Part shown: positions 1 to 6,624 of the stretch, one piece after another
How positions within the stretch are numbered: the stretch's first letter is position 1
Layout of the letters: every line of letters starts with the position of its first letter
From: Deltaproteobacteria bacterium
GTDB lineage: Bacteria > Desulfobacterota > Dissulfuribacteria > Dissulfuribacterales > JALVPX01
Assembly: GCA_027031565.1 (NCBI GenBank)
Contig: JALVPX010000089.1
Span: forward strand, 1-13,087
Length of the DNA: 13,087 nucleotides
Reading direction: 5' to 3'
The notes under the pieces: generated by a model
What the model saw: only the letters and a program-made list of their open reading frames with translations
Database searches by the model: none
What the model was told of the DNA's origin: nothing
Position numbers and translations under genes: made by a program

Positions 1-2146
1 CCTCGAGCTTATGCACTGCCTGAAGGGCCCTTGAAGTTCCCTTTAAACCCTTTGGAACCAGCACACCGATTTCAACATCCGCCCTTACGATACCTGCCTT
101 GGGTTTTGTCACCTCCAACTTCTCAATGGATATGTGCGAGAGCCGGGGTCGAAGCTGTTCGACTATAGTGCCAGCCTCATGTTCCCTTGTGCCGGTCTCA
201 TAAGAGCCGAACATGATCACCGGATACACCCATTGTTCAAGAAAATTCTGGGGCCTTGGCTTGTTGAGGTTGATGAATATCTGGAAGAGGTCTTCGCCGA
301 AATCGAATTCCATCTTGTCGTTGAACGACGTGCCAATATGGGTGGCAACGGATTCCAGGTCCTTTTTGGAGATGGATTTCAAGATTATTTCTTCTATTTC
401 GGTGACCACTCGTTCCGTCTCGTAGAGACCGTGGCGCGCTCCAAGCTTTCCCCTGATGTAGATTTGGTCAGTGTCAAAATCTGGAAGAAGGGTAAATCCC
501 ATAAAAAATCTGACTGTAAGGAGTGAAAGCACGAACAAGGCAGCTGCTGATATAAGAACCAAGCGCCTGTGGTGCAGGCATGATCCCAGTATCCTCTGGT
601 ACAACTCCTGGAACTTACCCCAATCAGACAGAAATCCCTGGCCTTTTGAACGCCCCTTAAATAGCTCAACTGCATGAACCGGTAAAATGGCAAAGGCCTC
701 TGCCAACGATGCAATCAAGACCGTGGATACGAAAACCGGAATTATGGCAAGAAATATCCCTATTTCTCCGCTTACCATGAGCAACGGCAGAAAGGCAGCA
801 ACTGTAGTGAAGGTGGCTGCAGACACGGGCCAGAAAACCTGCGAAGCGCCTTTGATTGCAGCAGATATCCTGTCCAGGCCGGATTCAAGGTGCCTGAATA
901 TGTTTTCACCCACGACTATGGCATCGTCCACGACCATTCCCAAGGCCATTAAAAAGGAAAAAAGTGAGAGCATATTTATGGTCTCTCCCCGGGATGCCAG
1001 ATAGACGAAAGAGAGAAGAAAGGCAGTGGGCAGGCCCAGCATGACGGCTATGGCCACCCCCCGGTTGAGGAAAAGATAGAGGCTGAGCGTAACCAATATA
1101 AGTCCCACCACAGCAGATGATTTGACCGTATTGAGCCGGTTTTTGATATAGACGGAGAGGTCGCTGTATATGTCGAACTTGAGGCCCTTGAATTCCTTTT
1201 CCCACTTTGTGATTCGTTTCCTCAGTTCCCTGGACAGGTCAATGGATGAACCTTGTTCGGTCTTGAATATCGTGAGGGAAATGTTTCTCCTGCCATTGAA
1301 GTGGGAAAGGGTTTTTGTTTCTGAAAGTTCCTTCCTGATTGCTGCAATGCGGCCCAGGTAAACCTTTTTGCCTCCTGCATGGATTATCGCCTCTTCCCAT
1401 GACCTGGGATCTTTTGGTCCGCCCTGGGTAGTGATAAATGAGTGGTTGCCTTCTGCCTTGATGATGCCCAAGGGCCTGTTATTCACCATTGCCCGGATCT
1501 GCCTGATTACCGAAGAGGTCTCAATGCCCAGCGCTGTAAGCTTTTCATTGTCGAGGTAGATATGGATTTCCGGGTCTGCCTCTCCATTGATCACTGCTGA
1601 GGATATGTTTGGTATCTTTTGAATGCGTTTTTGAACAACCTCTGCAACATCCTGTAATCTCCACTGGTCTGCTCCGCTTATGGAAAGGGTGAGAAGCGGG
1701 TATTTTTTGATAACGCGGTGTACTGAAGGATCATCCATGTCCTCTGGAAAATCAGACTTGATGAGATCGAGGGCGTCTCTCACCCTGAAGAGGAGGTCTT
1801 CGACATCAGTGTCTGTTTCAAGGGTCAAGGTGACCAAACATGAGCCCTCATAGGTGATCGATTCCACCAGCTTTATGCCCTCGAGGTCATCAACCGCGTC
1901 TTCGATCCTCGATGTGATGATGTCATCAAAGGTGTTCGGGGAGGTGCCTGGATATGCTGCCCTGATTTCCACCTTGTTAGTTGTGATCGGAGGAAAGATT
2001 TCTTGCGGCAGGCTCAAATAGGACAAGACACCCACTGCTGCAACCAGCATGGTAAGGGCGTGGACTAGGGGTCTCCTTCTTATAAAGAAGGAGACGATAT
2101 GGCTGGCCAGAGAGGCGGGCTCGCGGCCTGGGGTCTTATTCTCCAT
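1..2146 (-). CDS. RND efflux permease, AcrB-like (3' end cut by window edge)
   Basis: Inner-membrane pump of a tripartite efflux system, expected to export drugs or other small molecules using the proton gradient. The minus-strand frame stays open from an ATG at 2146 to the left edge, giving 715 codons of a family usually about 1,020-1,050 residues, so roughly the last 30% is missing. An N-terminal membrane segment is followed by a large periplasmic domain, then a membrane bundle. Its fourth helix reads GMVVDDAIVVGEN; the two Asp fall at residues 407 and 408, the same numbers as the proton-relay pair of E. coli AcrB. This supports the hydrophobe/amphiphile (HAE) type rather than a metal pump. 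The start overlaps the end of the fusion-protein gene by 11 bp, so translation is probably coupled. The substrate cannot be told from the sequence, and no outer-membrane partner gene is in view. Confidence 0.9.
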   Translation of the reverse strand, partial: MENKTPGREPASLASHIVSFFIRRRPLVHALTMLVAAVGVLSYLSLPQEIFPPITTNKVEIRAAYPGTSPNTFDDIITSRIEDAVDDLEGIKLVESITYEGSCLVTLTLETDTDVEDLLFRVRDALDLIKSDFPEDMDDPSVHRVIKKYPLLTLSISGADQWRLQDVAEVVQKRIQKIPNISSAVINGEADPEIHIYLDNEKLTALGIETSSVIRQIRAMVNNRPLGIIKAEGNHSFITTQGGPKDPRSWEEAIIHAGGKKVYLGRIAAIRKELSETKTLSHFNGRRNISLTIFKTEQGSSIDLSRELRKRITKWEKEFKGLKFDIYSDLSVYIKNRLNTVKSSAVVGLILVTLSLYLFLNRGVAIAVMLGLPTAFLLSFVYLASRGETINMLSLFSFLMALGMVVDDAIVVGENIFRHLESGLDRISAAIKGASQVFWPVSAATFTTVAAFLPLLMVSGEIGIFLAIIPVFVSTVLIASLAEAFAILPVHAVELFKGRSKGQGFLSDWGKFQELYQRILGSCLHHRRLVLISAAALFVLSLLTVRFFMGFTLLPDFDTDQIYIRGKLGARHGLYETERVVTEIEEIILKSISKKDLESVATHIGTSFNDKMEFDFGEDLFQIFINLNKPRPQNFLEQWVYPVIMFGSYETGTREHEAGTIVEQLRPRLSHISIEKLEVTKPKAGIVRADVEIGVLVPKGLKGTSRALQAVHKLE

Positions 2147-3050
2147 GAAGGGCCTTACTCATCAAAGGTCCAAGATCTACCTTTACGACCTCGCCCCACA
2201 GAAGGGCTTTTACAGGCTCTACCACGAGATCAAAGCTGTAACTGTAGAGGTAATCCTTGGCAGGGTCCAGCTTGACATGTTCCACTTCTGCCCGTGTGTT
2301 GAACCACCTGCCATCAGGGGCCATAATGGAGACTGCGATCCTTTTTGCCGACTTGAGCTTGCTGCTCAATACCTTGAACAGATCAGGAGCAACGATCAGC
2401 CTTATGCGTGCCCTGGTGATGTCAAGCAGCCTTGCAATCGGGCTTCCAGGGCTGACACTCTCGAACCTCTCCACGAACAACTGGGATACGTAAAGATCTT
2501 TGTCAAAGGCGAAAGAGGCCTTTCTTATGTGGTCTTCAAGGCTTGCCACAGAATTTTCAATCTGTCTTTGCTCTTTTTCTATTTTCACCTGGGAATCTTG
2601 GGCACTTATCAATTCAAGGCGCTTGTTCTCAAGTGCCTGTTCAGATACCTGGCCTTTTTGAAACAGCTTTTCATACCGCAGGTAATTTTTCTTCTTGATC
2701 CTTATAATATCTTCCAGCAGCCTCTTTTCCCTTTCAAGCAACTTTTTTAGTGCCCTGAAATTTTCAAGCTGCGATTCTTCCAGGAATGAGTCCAGCCTGA
2801 GCAGGCGTTTCCTGGCAGGCAGAATATCGCCCTCCCTGAAATTTATTTCAGTCACTGTTCCTGATATCTGGGAACGGATTTCATAGCTCCGGTATGGTGC
2901 ATAGACCCCGGAATAGGGGCGATCTTTTCCATTGGACGCACTATCCGATACCGCGAATGTCTGAGGCACGCCGGCAAGAAGTGTGGCAAGGAAAATTATC
3001 AATAAAATCGGCACGAAGTTTTTATCCACCATTTCTAAATTCCGTTTCAT
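2136..3050 (-). CDS. RND efflux periplasmic adaptor (membrane fusion protein, HlyD/AcrA-like)
   Basis: Periplasmic adaptor that links the RND permease encoded next to it to an outer-membrane channel. From the ATG at 3050 the protein has 304 residues. It begins with a positively charged n-region (MKRN), a hydrophobic core and a likely signal-peptidase site near residue 33 (TFA). Next come the first half of a lipoyl-like barrel-sandwich (about 57-87, with ISGTVTEINFREGD), a long Lys/Glu-rich coiled-coil hairpin (about 92-176), the second barrel half (to about 211), and a beta-barrel domain. It is short for the family (commonly 350-400), apparently ending before a membrane-proximal domain. Start choice is uncertain: a TTG at 3062 and an ATG at 3032 are in frame. 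The ATG at 3050 gives the best signal-peptide charge and fits the predicted promoter, though no strong ribosome site is visible. Permease and adaptor form one transcription unit. Confidence 0.85.
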   Translation of the reverse strand: MKRNLEMVDKNFVPILLIIFLATLLAGVPQTFAVSDSASNGKDRPYSGVYAPYRSYEIRSQISGTVTEINFREGDILPARKRLLRLDSFLEESQLENFRALKKLLEREKRLLEDIIRIKKKNYLRYEKLFQKGQVSEQALENKRLELISAQDSQVKIEKEQRQIENSVASLEDHIRKASFAFDKDLYVSQLFVERFESVSPGSPIARLLDITRARIRLIVAPDLFKVLSSKLKSAKRIAVSIMAPDGRWFNTRAEVEHVKLDPAKDYLYSYSFDLVVEPVKALLWGEVVKVDLGPLMSKALHGE

Positions 3051-3074
3051 GTTATTTGCCAAAAGAGCTTATGA

Positions 3075-3103
3075 ATAATTGACCGATGCAGACAAATTGT
3101 CAA
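3075..3103 (-). promoter_or_regulatory. Predicted sigma-70-type promoter of the efflux genes
   Basis: On the minus strand a perfect TTGACA -35 box (3098-3103) is followed after 17 bp by AATTAT (3075-3080), a 4/6 match to TATAAT. Transcription would begin near 3068, giving an 18-nt leader to the ATG at 3050. This argues against the TTG start at 3062. The call rests on sequence match and position only. Confidence 0.45.
3091..3101. promoter_or_regulatory. 11-bp palindrome overlapping the efflux -35 box, possible operator
   Basis: GACAAATTGTC is a perfect palindrome around a central A. It covers the first four bases of the minus-strand TTGACA box (3098-3103), so a protein bound here would compete with polymerase at the efflux promoter. 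No matching regulator with a DNA-binding domain is encoded in the window. An 11-bp palindrome in AT-rich DNA can also occur by chance. Confidence 0.25.
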
Positions 3104-3119
3104 AGGGATTGGTTCAATT

Positions 3120-3146
3120 TTGACATCTGGGTTGTTATGATACAAT
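3120..3146 (+). promoter_or_regulatory. Predicted promoter of the Lrp-like gene (extended -10)
   Basis: A perfect TTGACA (3120-3125) is followed after 15 bp by TACAAT (3141-3146), a 5/6 match to TATAAT. The spacer is shorter than the ideal 17 bp, but TG at 3138-3139 makes an extended -10 (TGATACAAT), which often compensates. Transcription would start near 3153, leaving a leader of about 155 nt before the Lrp-like gene. Confidence 0.5.
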
Positions 3147-3196
3147 TTATGTATATGACAGCCAAAAATAGGTCCAAAAAGAATATCCCGAAATTC

Positions 3197-3218
3197 AGAA
3201 GGGGGCATTCCGCCTTTT
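3197..3218 (+). promoter_or_regulatory. Leader hairpin with following U-rich stretch, possible attenuator
   Basis: In the transcript from the plus-strand promoter, AGAAGGGGG (3197-3205) can pair with CCGCCTTTT (3210-3218) around a CATT loop. The stem has one G-G mismatch and one G-U pair, and the 3' arm runs into a T-run. A perfect 8-bp palindrome GAGATCTC (3220-3227) and a run of eight T (3237-3244) follow. This resembles an imperfect terminator ahead of the gene, but the mismatch weakens it and no leader peptide or riboswitch class is recognised. Confidence 0.25.
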
Positions 3219-3307
3219 TGAGATCTCTAACAGGACTTTTTTTTGCCAAAATAGCATGGGATTTTTATTGGTTCTTCAAGAAAAAGGGAAAGCACGGAGG
3301 TTGAAAG

Positions 3308-3556
3308 ATGGCATTAAAGGCATACATATTGATCAATACGGTCATAGGCAGGACAAAGGAGGTGGCCAAGGCCTTGACCGAGATGGAAGAGGTTAAGCAT
3401 ATCGACATAATAATGGGACCTTATGACATCATTGCAGAGGTGGAAACCGATTCACATGATACCCTGTCCCAGGTCGTCATGGGCAAGATGCAATCCATAG
3501 AGGATATACGTCACACCATGACATGCCCGGTGGTGGCCGTAGAGGAGGCAGATTAG
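3308..3556 (+). CDS. Stand-alone Lrp/AsnC ligand-binding (RAM/SraM-type) domain protein
   Basis: Small cytoplasmic protein of 82 residues corresponding to only the C-terminal effector-binding, oligomerising domain of Lrp/AsnC regulators. It shows an alpha-beta ferredoxin-like pattern: a first strand AYILINTVIG, a helix, and the typical GPYDIIAEVE segment (residues 37-46). The N-terminal helix-turn-helix of full-length Lrp (about 150 residues) is absent, so it cannot bind DNA by that route. Single-domain relatives are known and are thought to bind amino acids or to modulate full-length partners. The start is well supported: GGAGG at 3296-3300 lies 7 bp before the ATG. It is divergent from the efflux genes and converges tail-to-tail with the flagellar operon, sharing 4 bp of stop codons. 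Its ligand and target are unknown. Confidence 0.85.
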   Translation: MALKAYILINTVIGRTKEVAKALTEMEEVKHIDIIMGPYDIIAEVETDSHDTLSQVVMGKMQSIEDIRHTMTCPVVAVEEAD

Positions 3557-3957
3557 GCAGCGGGTTTCTGGCTCTTTTGCAGCGATAGGATGAGTTCCAC
3601 TTCACCCATTGGAATTCCGGTCTGCTTCGATATCTCAGAGCTGTCCTTGCCCTGGGTGTATAATTTGAGCACCTGTTCCCGCTTGCCGCTGTGTGCAGGT
3701 ATGCTGGACACCCGGTGAGCCCCTTGCGCAGGGGAACCCTCTACCAGTTGTTCCAGCCTTTCTGTGATTTCCCTTTTCTCCTTCAAGTTTTTTTCTATCT
3801 TGTCAGCAAGGACCTGGCCATGTTCCAGGGCCTCAATGAGCCTTTTGAGATTGGAAGGATCAATCATCCGGAGCTTCTTGTACAGTGCAAGCAGCAGCAC
3901 CACCAGGATGACATCAAGCAGAAATTGCAACATGAACAAGGCATGGACTGAAATCAT
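3553..3957 (-). CDS. DUF2802 / SwrB-like membrane-anchored protein at the end of the flagellar operon
   Basis: This 134-residue protein has one N-terminal membrane helix (about residues 5-26), a Lys/Glu-rich coiled-coil stretch (about 35-72), a short linker, and a C-terminal helix-turn-helix-like segment. That segment (about 91-127) carries REQVLKLYTQGKDSSEISKQ followed by TGIPMGEVELILSL. The layout fits the DUF2802 family found in flagellar operons and resembles SwrB of Bacillus subtilis, a single-pass membrane protein that promotes assembly of the flagellar export machinery. The HTH-like part resembles recombinase/sigma-type folds, but membrane anchoring suggests a protein-binding rather than a promoter role. 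It is the last gene of the operon, 6 bp after the basic small protein, and its stop overlaps that of the convergent Lrp-like gene. The ribosome site is weak, so translation may depend on the upstream gene. Family assignment is from memory of its sequence pattern. Confidence 0.7.
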   Translation of the reverse strand: MISVHALFMLQFLLDVILVVLLLALYKKLRMIDPSNLKRLIEALEHGQVLADKIEKNLKEKREITERLEQLVEGSPAQGAHRVSSIPAHSGKREQVLKLYTQGKDSSEISKQTGIPMGEVELILSLQKSQKPAA

Positions 3958-3963
3958 GGCAGA

Positions 3964-4227
3964 TCAAACCCTGATGTCAATGGAAATTTGCTGTTCACGA
4001 CGATCCTCTCCCCTTGTTTTGTAACGCTCGGAAATTTTTTTGGGCACTTTTTGCGCATTGATCTTGCTTTTAAGGGTGATGCGGTCCTTCTGTTTTTTAG
4101 GTGGCTTCCTCCGTTTTCTCCTCTTGTGCCTGCTCATTTTGTCCCTTTTTTTGACCAGGTAGCGTCCTGACTCGGCCTGGCTGGTCTCAGGTACGAAGGG
4201 ATGGTTTATGACAGGGATCTTTTCCAT
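3964..4227 (-). CDS. Small, highly basic hypothetical protein
   Basis: I do not recognise a family. The frame encodes 87 residues with 29 Lys/Arg, densest at about residues 26-49 (KKRDKMSRHKRRKRRKPPKK and onward). There is no membrane segment or signal peptide, so it is probably cytoplasmic and largely extended. It is likely real because it fills exactly the space between the FliL-like gene (4-bp gap) and the DUF2802 gene (6-bp gap) on the operon strand. Without it the compact operon would have a 274-bp hole. The ribosome site is marginal (AGGA only 2 bp before the ATG). A shorter start at Met31 is possible. The extreme positive charge could serve nucleic acid or polyanion binding. The gene next to it encodes a strongly acidic cytoplasmic domain, which makes an electrostatic partnership conceivable but unproven. 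Confidence 0.55.
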   Translation of the reverse strand: MEKIPVINHPFVPETSQAESGRYLVKKRDKMSRHKRRKRRKPPKKQKDRITLKSKINAQKVPKKISERYKTRGEDRREQQISIDIRV

Positions 4228-4231
4228 GTTC

Positions 4232-5296
4232 CTATTTCATGAGATAGCCTGTGAGTTTCAAGTCAAGGACCTTAAGCGGTGCAAGGGACCTGTTCAATGT
4301 GTCCATCAGGGGTCTTCTGTATTGATAGAGCACGTTGCCGTAACCTGGCTGAACCTCCATACCTTTTAGCCCCTGGTAGATGATGTTTCTTACCCTGGCC
4401 TCCTGTCTCATGACAGCGCGTTTTGTTTGAATGTCAGGCACTGTAAGCGCGACCTGCACCTTGAAAAAAACGAGTTCACCTGCCTGATACGCAGGTATGA
4501 GAAAGGGGGAAAGCGGGATAACCTCCCACTGACCGCCTTCACTGTATGCGTCTTCACTTTTTTGTTCCTGGGTATCTTTCTTGTCTGCAACGGGTTTTGC
4601 AGGCGCAGCAGGAAGCGATGCTGCAGGCGGCTTGGCCTCTTTGTGCCGGAGGGGTTGCTTTGGCAGTTCACGCAGCTCGTGAACCGGCTGGGGCATTGAG
4701 TAGAGTTCGTACAGGAAAAAAAACCCTGCAATTATGAGCAGGCTGGATACCGCGGTTATAAGCCATCCAATCCAGCTGATAGATTCATCTGGGATTGTTT
4801 CTTCACCAGCATCATCAGGACCCGCATCCTTATCTTCCCCAGAAGTAGGCGGCTGCCCTGTATCATCCTCTTTTACTGCTTTGCTTTCTTCATCTGGAGA
4901 TTGCGACGAATCTAGTGTTTCCGGACTCTCGGTGGAAGAAGCCTTTGGAGAAGTCTGGGGCGGGGAATCATCCTCTCCTATTTCTTCTTTCTCTTCGTCA
5001 TTAAAATCCTCGAATTCATCTTCAAAGAGGGGGATCTCATCAAGGCCCCCGTCTTCATCCCACAGTTCGTCATCATTTAACGGGATGCCTATCTCGTCAT
5101 CGATTGGAACGTCGCCAGACCCGACCAGGGTTTCGTCTTCCGGCCCATCGGGTAAAGTAGAATCTGACACCTCTCCAGACTCCGGTTCGTCTTGAGCCAG
5201 GAGTTCGTTCAGTTCCGCATCGTCAACAGGAAGGTCCTCTTCTGTTATTTCTTCAGATGCGTCTTCTTGAATTTCTTTGTCAGGCCGTTCTTCCAA
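4232..5296 (-). CDS. FliL-like basal-body-associated protein with a long acidic cytoplasmic extension
   Basis: The protein has 354 residues in three parts. Residues 1-170 form a low-complexity acidic region with about 66 Asp/Glu against 7 Lys/Arg, probably disordered. A single membrane helix follows (about 175-199, WIGWLITAVSSLLIIAGFFF). The periplasmic part has a Pro/Ala/Lys linker and a C-terminal domain (about 257-354) with a FliL-like pattern: IPLSPFLIP, a hydrophobic strand FFKVQVALTV, and a helix with RVRNIIYQGL. FliL associates with the stator ring around the motor and is usually about 150-180 residues with a short cytoplasmic tail, so this would be a long divergent version. The start is TTG at 5296: AGAGGA (5300-5305) lies 3 bp upstream, and no ATG occurs before the membrane helix. 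It follows cheY by 8 bp. A canonical fliL would be expected further upstream, outside the window. The FliL assignment is moderate. Confidence 0.6.
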   Translation of the reverse strand: MEERPDKEIQEDASEEITEEDLPVDDAELNELLAQDEPESGEVSDSTLPDGPEDETLVGSGDVPIDDEIGIPLNDDELWDEDGGLDEIPLFEDEFEDFNDEEKEEIGEDDSPPQTSPKASSTESPETLDSSQSPDEESKAVKEDDTGQPPTSGEDKDAGPDDAGEETIPDESISWIGWLITAVSSLLIIAGFFFLYELYSMPQPVHELRELPKQPLRHKEAKPPAASLPAAPAKPVADKKDTQEQKSEDAYSEGGQWEVIPLSPFLIPAYQAGELVFFKVQVALTVPDIQTKRAVMRQEARVRNIIYQGLKGMEVQPGYGNVLYQYRRPLMDTLNRSLAPLKVLDLKLTGYLMK

Positions 5297-5304
5297 TTGT
5301 CCTC

Positions 5305-5685
5305 TTATTCGAAGATCTTTTCTATTTTTTCACTTAGTGTCTCAGGGGTAAAGGGCTTTACTATGTAGTTGCTGACCCGGGCCTTGACTGCCTCCACTAT
5401 GTTTTCCTTCTGCGCTTCGGCTGTAACCATTAAAAAGGGTAGTTCCTGAAAACGCTCATCGGCCCTTACCTTTTTAAGTAGCTCTATCCCTGTCATATTG
5501 GGCATGTTCCAGTCCGAAACTATGAAATCAACCTTTTCCTTCTGCAAGATGTCCCAGGCAGCTGCGCCGTCATCTGCCTCAATAAACTGCTTGAAACCGA
5601 GTTGAGTCAAGATGTTTTTTACAATACGTCTCATGGTGGCAAAGTCATCAACTATGAGTATTTTCATGCCAGGATCAATCGCCAT
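5305..5685 (-). CDS. cheY: Chemotaxis response regulator CheY
   Basis: Single receiver-domain protein of 126 residues, the normal length for CheY. When phosphorylated by CheA it binds the flagellar switch (FliM/FliN) and changes rotation. All key residues are present: acidic pair D13-D14, phospho-acceptor D58 in VSDWNMPNMTG, T88 in MVTAEAQ, switch aromatic Y107, and K110 in VKPF. There is no output domain. The start is clear, with GGAGGG 4 bp before the ATG. It is the first gene after fliA, separated by 72 bp, the largest gap in the operon. No cheA, cheW or cheZ is in the window, so its kinase is encoded elsewhere. Confidence 0.93.
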   Translation of the reverse strand: MAIDPGMKILIVDDFATMRRIVKNILTQLGFKQFIEADDGAAAWDILQKEKVDFIVSDWNMPNMTGIELLKKVRADERFQELPFLMVTAEAQKENIVEAVKARVSNYIVKPFTPETLSEKIEKIFE

Positions 5686-5757
5686 ATTTCCCTCCAGGCT
5701 AGAGTTTTATTGTTTTTTCTTAGTATCGGCTTCCACCCCATTTTTCTGCAAGGTTAT
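5686..5757. other. 72-bp gap between fliA and cheY
   Basis: This is the longest spacer inside the flagellar operon. It contains the cheY ribosome site (GGAGGG). It also holds an isolated GCCGATAC on the minus strand (revcomp at 5723-5730), which matches the sigma-28 -10 element, but no matching -35 sits at the expected distance. I see no convincing terminator hairpin, so read-through from fliA is likely. Confidence 0.4.
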
Positions 5758-6624
5758 TTAAGGCAGAAATCCATCCGATTCCTTCTCAGCATCTGCAAGG
5801 GATGCCCTGAGCCTCATTATGGCCTTGGTATGCATCTGCGATATCCTGGATTCGGTGTAGCCCATTATTTCACCAATTTCTCGCATGGTGAGGTCTTCAT
5901 AGTAGTAGAGCGAGAGGACGAGCTTTTCCTTTTCCGGCAGGTCATTTATGCTGTTTATCAACAGTTCCTTCACCTCGGTCAGGTTCAGTTGTACAAAGGG
6001 GTCAGATTCGGAGTCGTCGGCAATCAAGTCGAACAAGTCTTCGTCACTGCCCTCTGGCATGCGCCGCCTGAGGGCCTCGATGTCGAGAAAAGTGACATTC
6101 TTGGTCTTTTCGAGCAGATCATAAAACTGGTCCATGGTCAGGCCAAGGGCCTCTGCCACTTCCTCGTCTTCAGCAGGCCGGCCGAGCATTTTTTCAAGCT
6201 TCTGGTATGTCTTTTCAAGCTCAGAGGCCTTTTTCCTTACGGACCTCGGAACCCAGTCCTGGGCCCTGAGCTCGTCCAGCATGGCTCCCCTGATCCTGAA
6301 TTCTGCGTAGGTCTTGAACTGGATCTTCTTTGACGGGTCGAACTTCTCAATGGCATCCATCAAGCCTATTACGCCCGAACTCATCAGGTCATCCATTGAG
6401 ATGTGGGGCGGCAGCCTCATGGCCAGCTTGCCTGCAATGTATCTGATCAAGGGCGTGTATTTCAGGATCAGCTCTTCCCTTTTTTCAGGCGAAAGTTTTT
6501 TGCCTTCCTTAAAGAAGAATTCCGTGTAATCCTTTAATACTATCTTGGGCCTCTTCTTCATCTCCTGCTTAGACTCCGAAGAGGTTCCTCCAAAAGAATT
6601 TGATGTTGCCGTCAACATAGGCAT
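5758..6624 (-). CDS. fliA: Flagellar sigma factor sigma-28 (FliA)
   Basis: RNA polymerase sigma factor for late flagellar and chemotaxis genes. From the ATG at 6624 it has 288 residues, longer than the 239 of E. coli FliA because of an N-terminal extension of about 35-50 Ser/Lys-rich residues and a short tail. Region 2 (about 53-126) carries MDDLMSSGVIGLMDAIEKFD and the FliA/WhiG hallmark RGAMLDELRAQDWVPRSVR. Region 3 lies at about 127-185. Region 4 (about 225-276) has INDLPEKEKLVLSLYY and the HTH LTMREIGEIMGYTESRISQM. The start is set by GGAGGG (6629-6634), 4 bp before the ATG; the in-frame ATG at 6636 lies across that site and is unlikely, and the ATG at 6618 is also possible. The gene begins 56 bp inside flhG, so the two are probably translationally coupled. 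No flgM anti-sigma gene is in view. Confidence 0.93.
   Translation of the reverse strand: MPMLTATSNSFGGTSSESKQEMKKRPKIVLKDYTEFFFKEGKKLSPEKREELILKYTPLIRYIAGKLAMRLPPHISMDDLMSSGVIGLMDAIEKFDPSKKIQFKTYAEFRIRGAMLDELRAQDWVPRSVRKKASELEKTYQKLEKMLGRPAEDEEVAEALGLTMDQFYDLLEKTKNVTFLDIEALRRRMPEGSDEDLFDLIADDSESDPFVQLNLTEVKELLINSINDLPEKEKLVLSLYYYEDLTMREIGEIMGYTESRISQMHTKAIMRLRASLADAEKESDGFLP

Noticed and set aside
2049..2750. Long plus-strand open frame of 233 codons over the adaptor gene
   Set aside because: It lies antisense to the adaptor, whose protein has clear family features, and has no family resemblance itself, so it is a shadow frame.
3086..3304. Open frame of 72 codons (or 49 from the ATG at 3155) just upstream of the Lrp-like gene
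   Set aside because: Its first part overlaps the predicted promoter, the shorter version would start about 2 nt from the predicted transcript start, there is no ribosome site, and the composition (basic, Phe-rich, with a T8 run) looks non-coding. A leader peptide cannot be fully excluded.
4734..5195. Ser-rich plus-strand frame of 153 codons
   Set aside because: It is the antisense reading of the Asp/Glu-rich region of the FliL-like gene (GAA/GAT codons read back as Ser-type codons), a composition artefact.
5723..5730. GCCGATAC upstream of cheY, resembling a sigma-28 -10 element
   Set aside because: The -35 element (TAAA) should lie 15 bp upstream, but the bases there read GCAG, and one-base shifts do not help. 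A half-site of this length can occur by chance.
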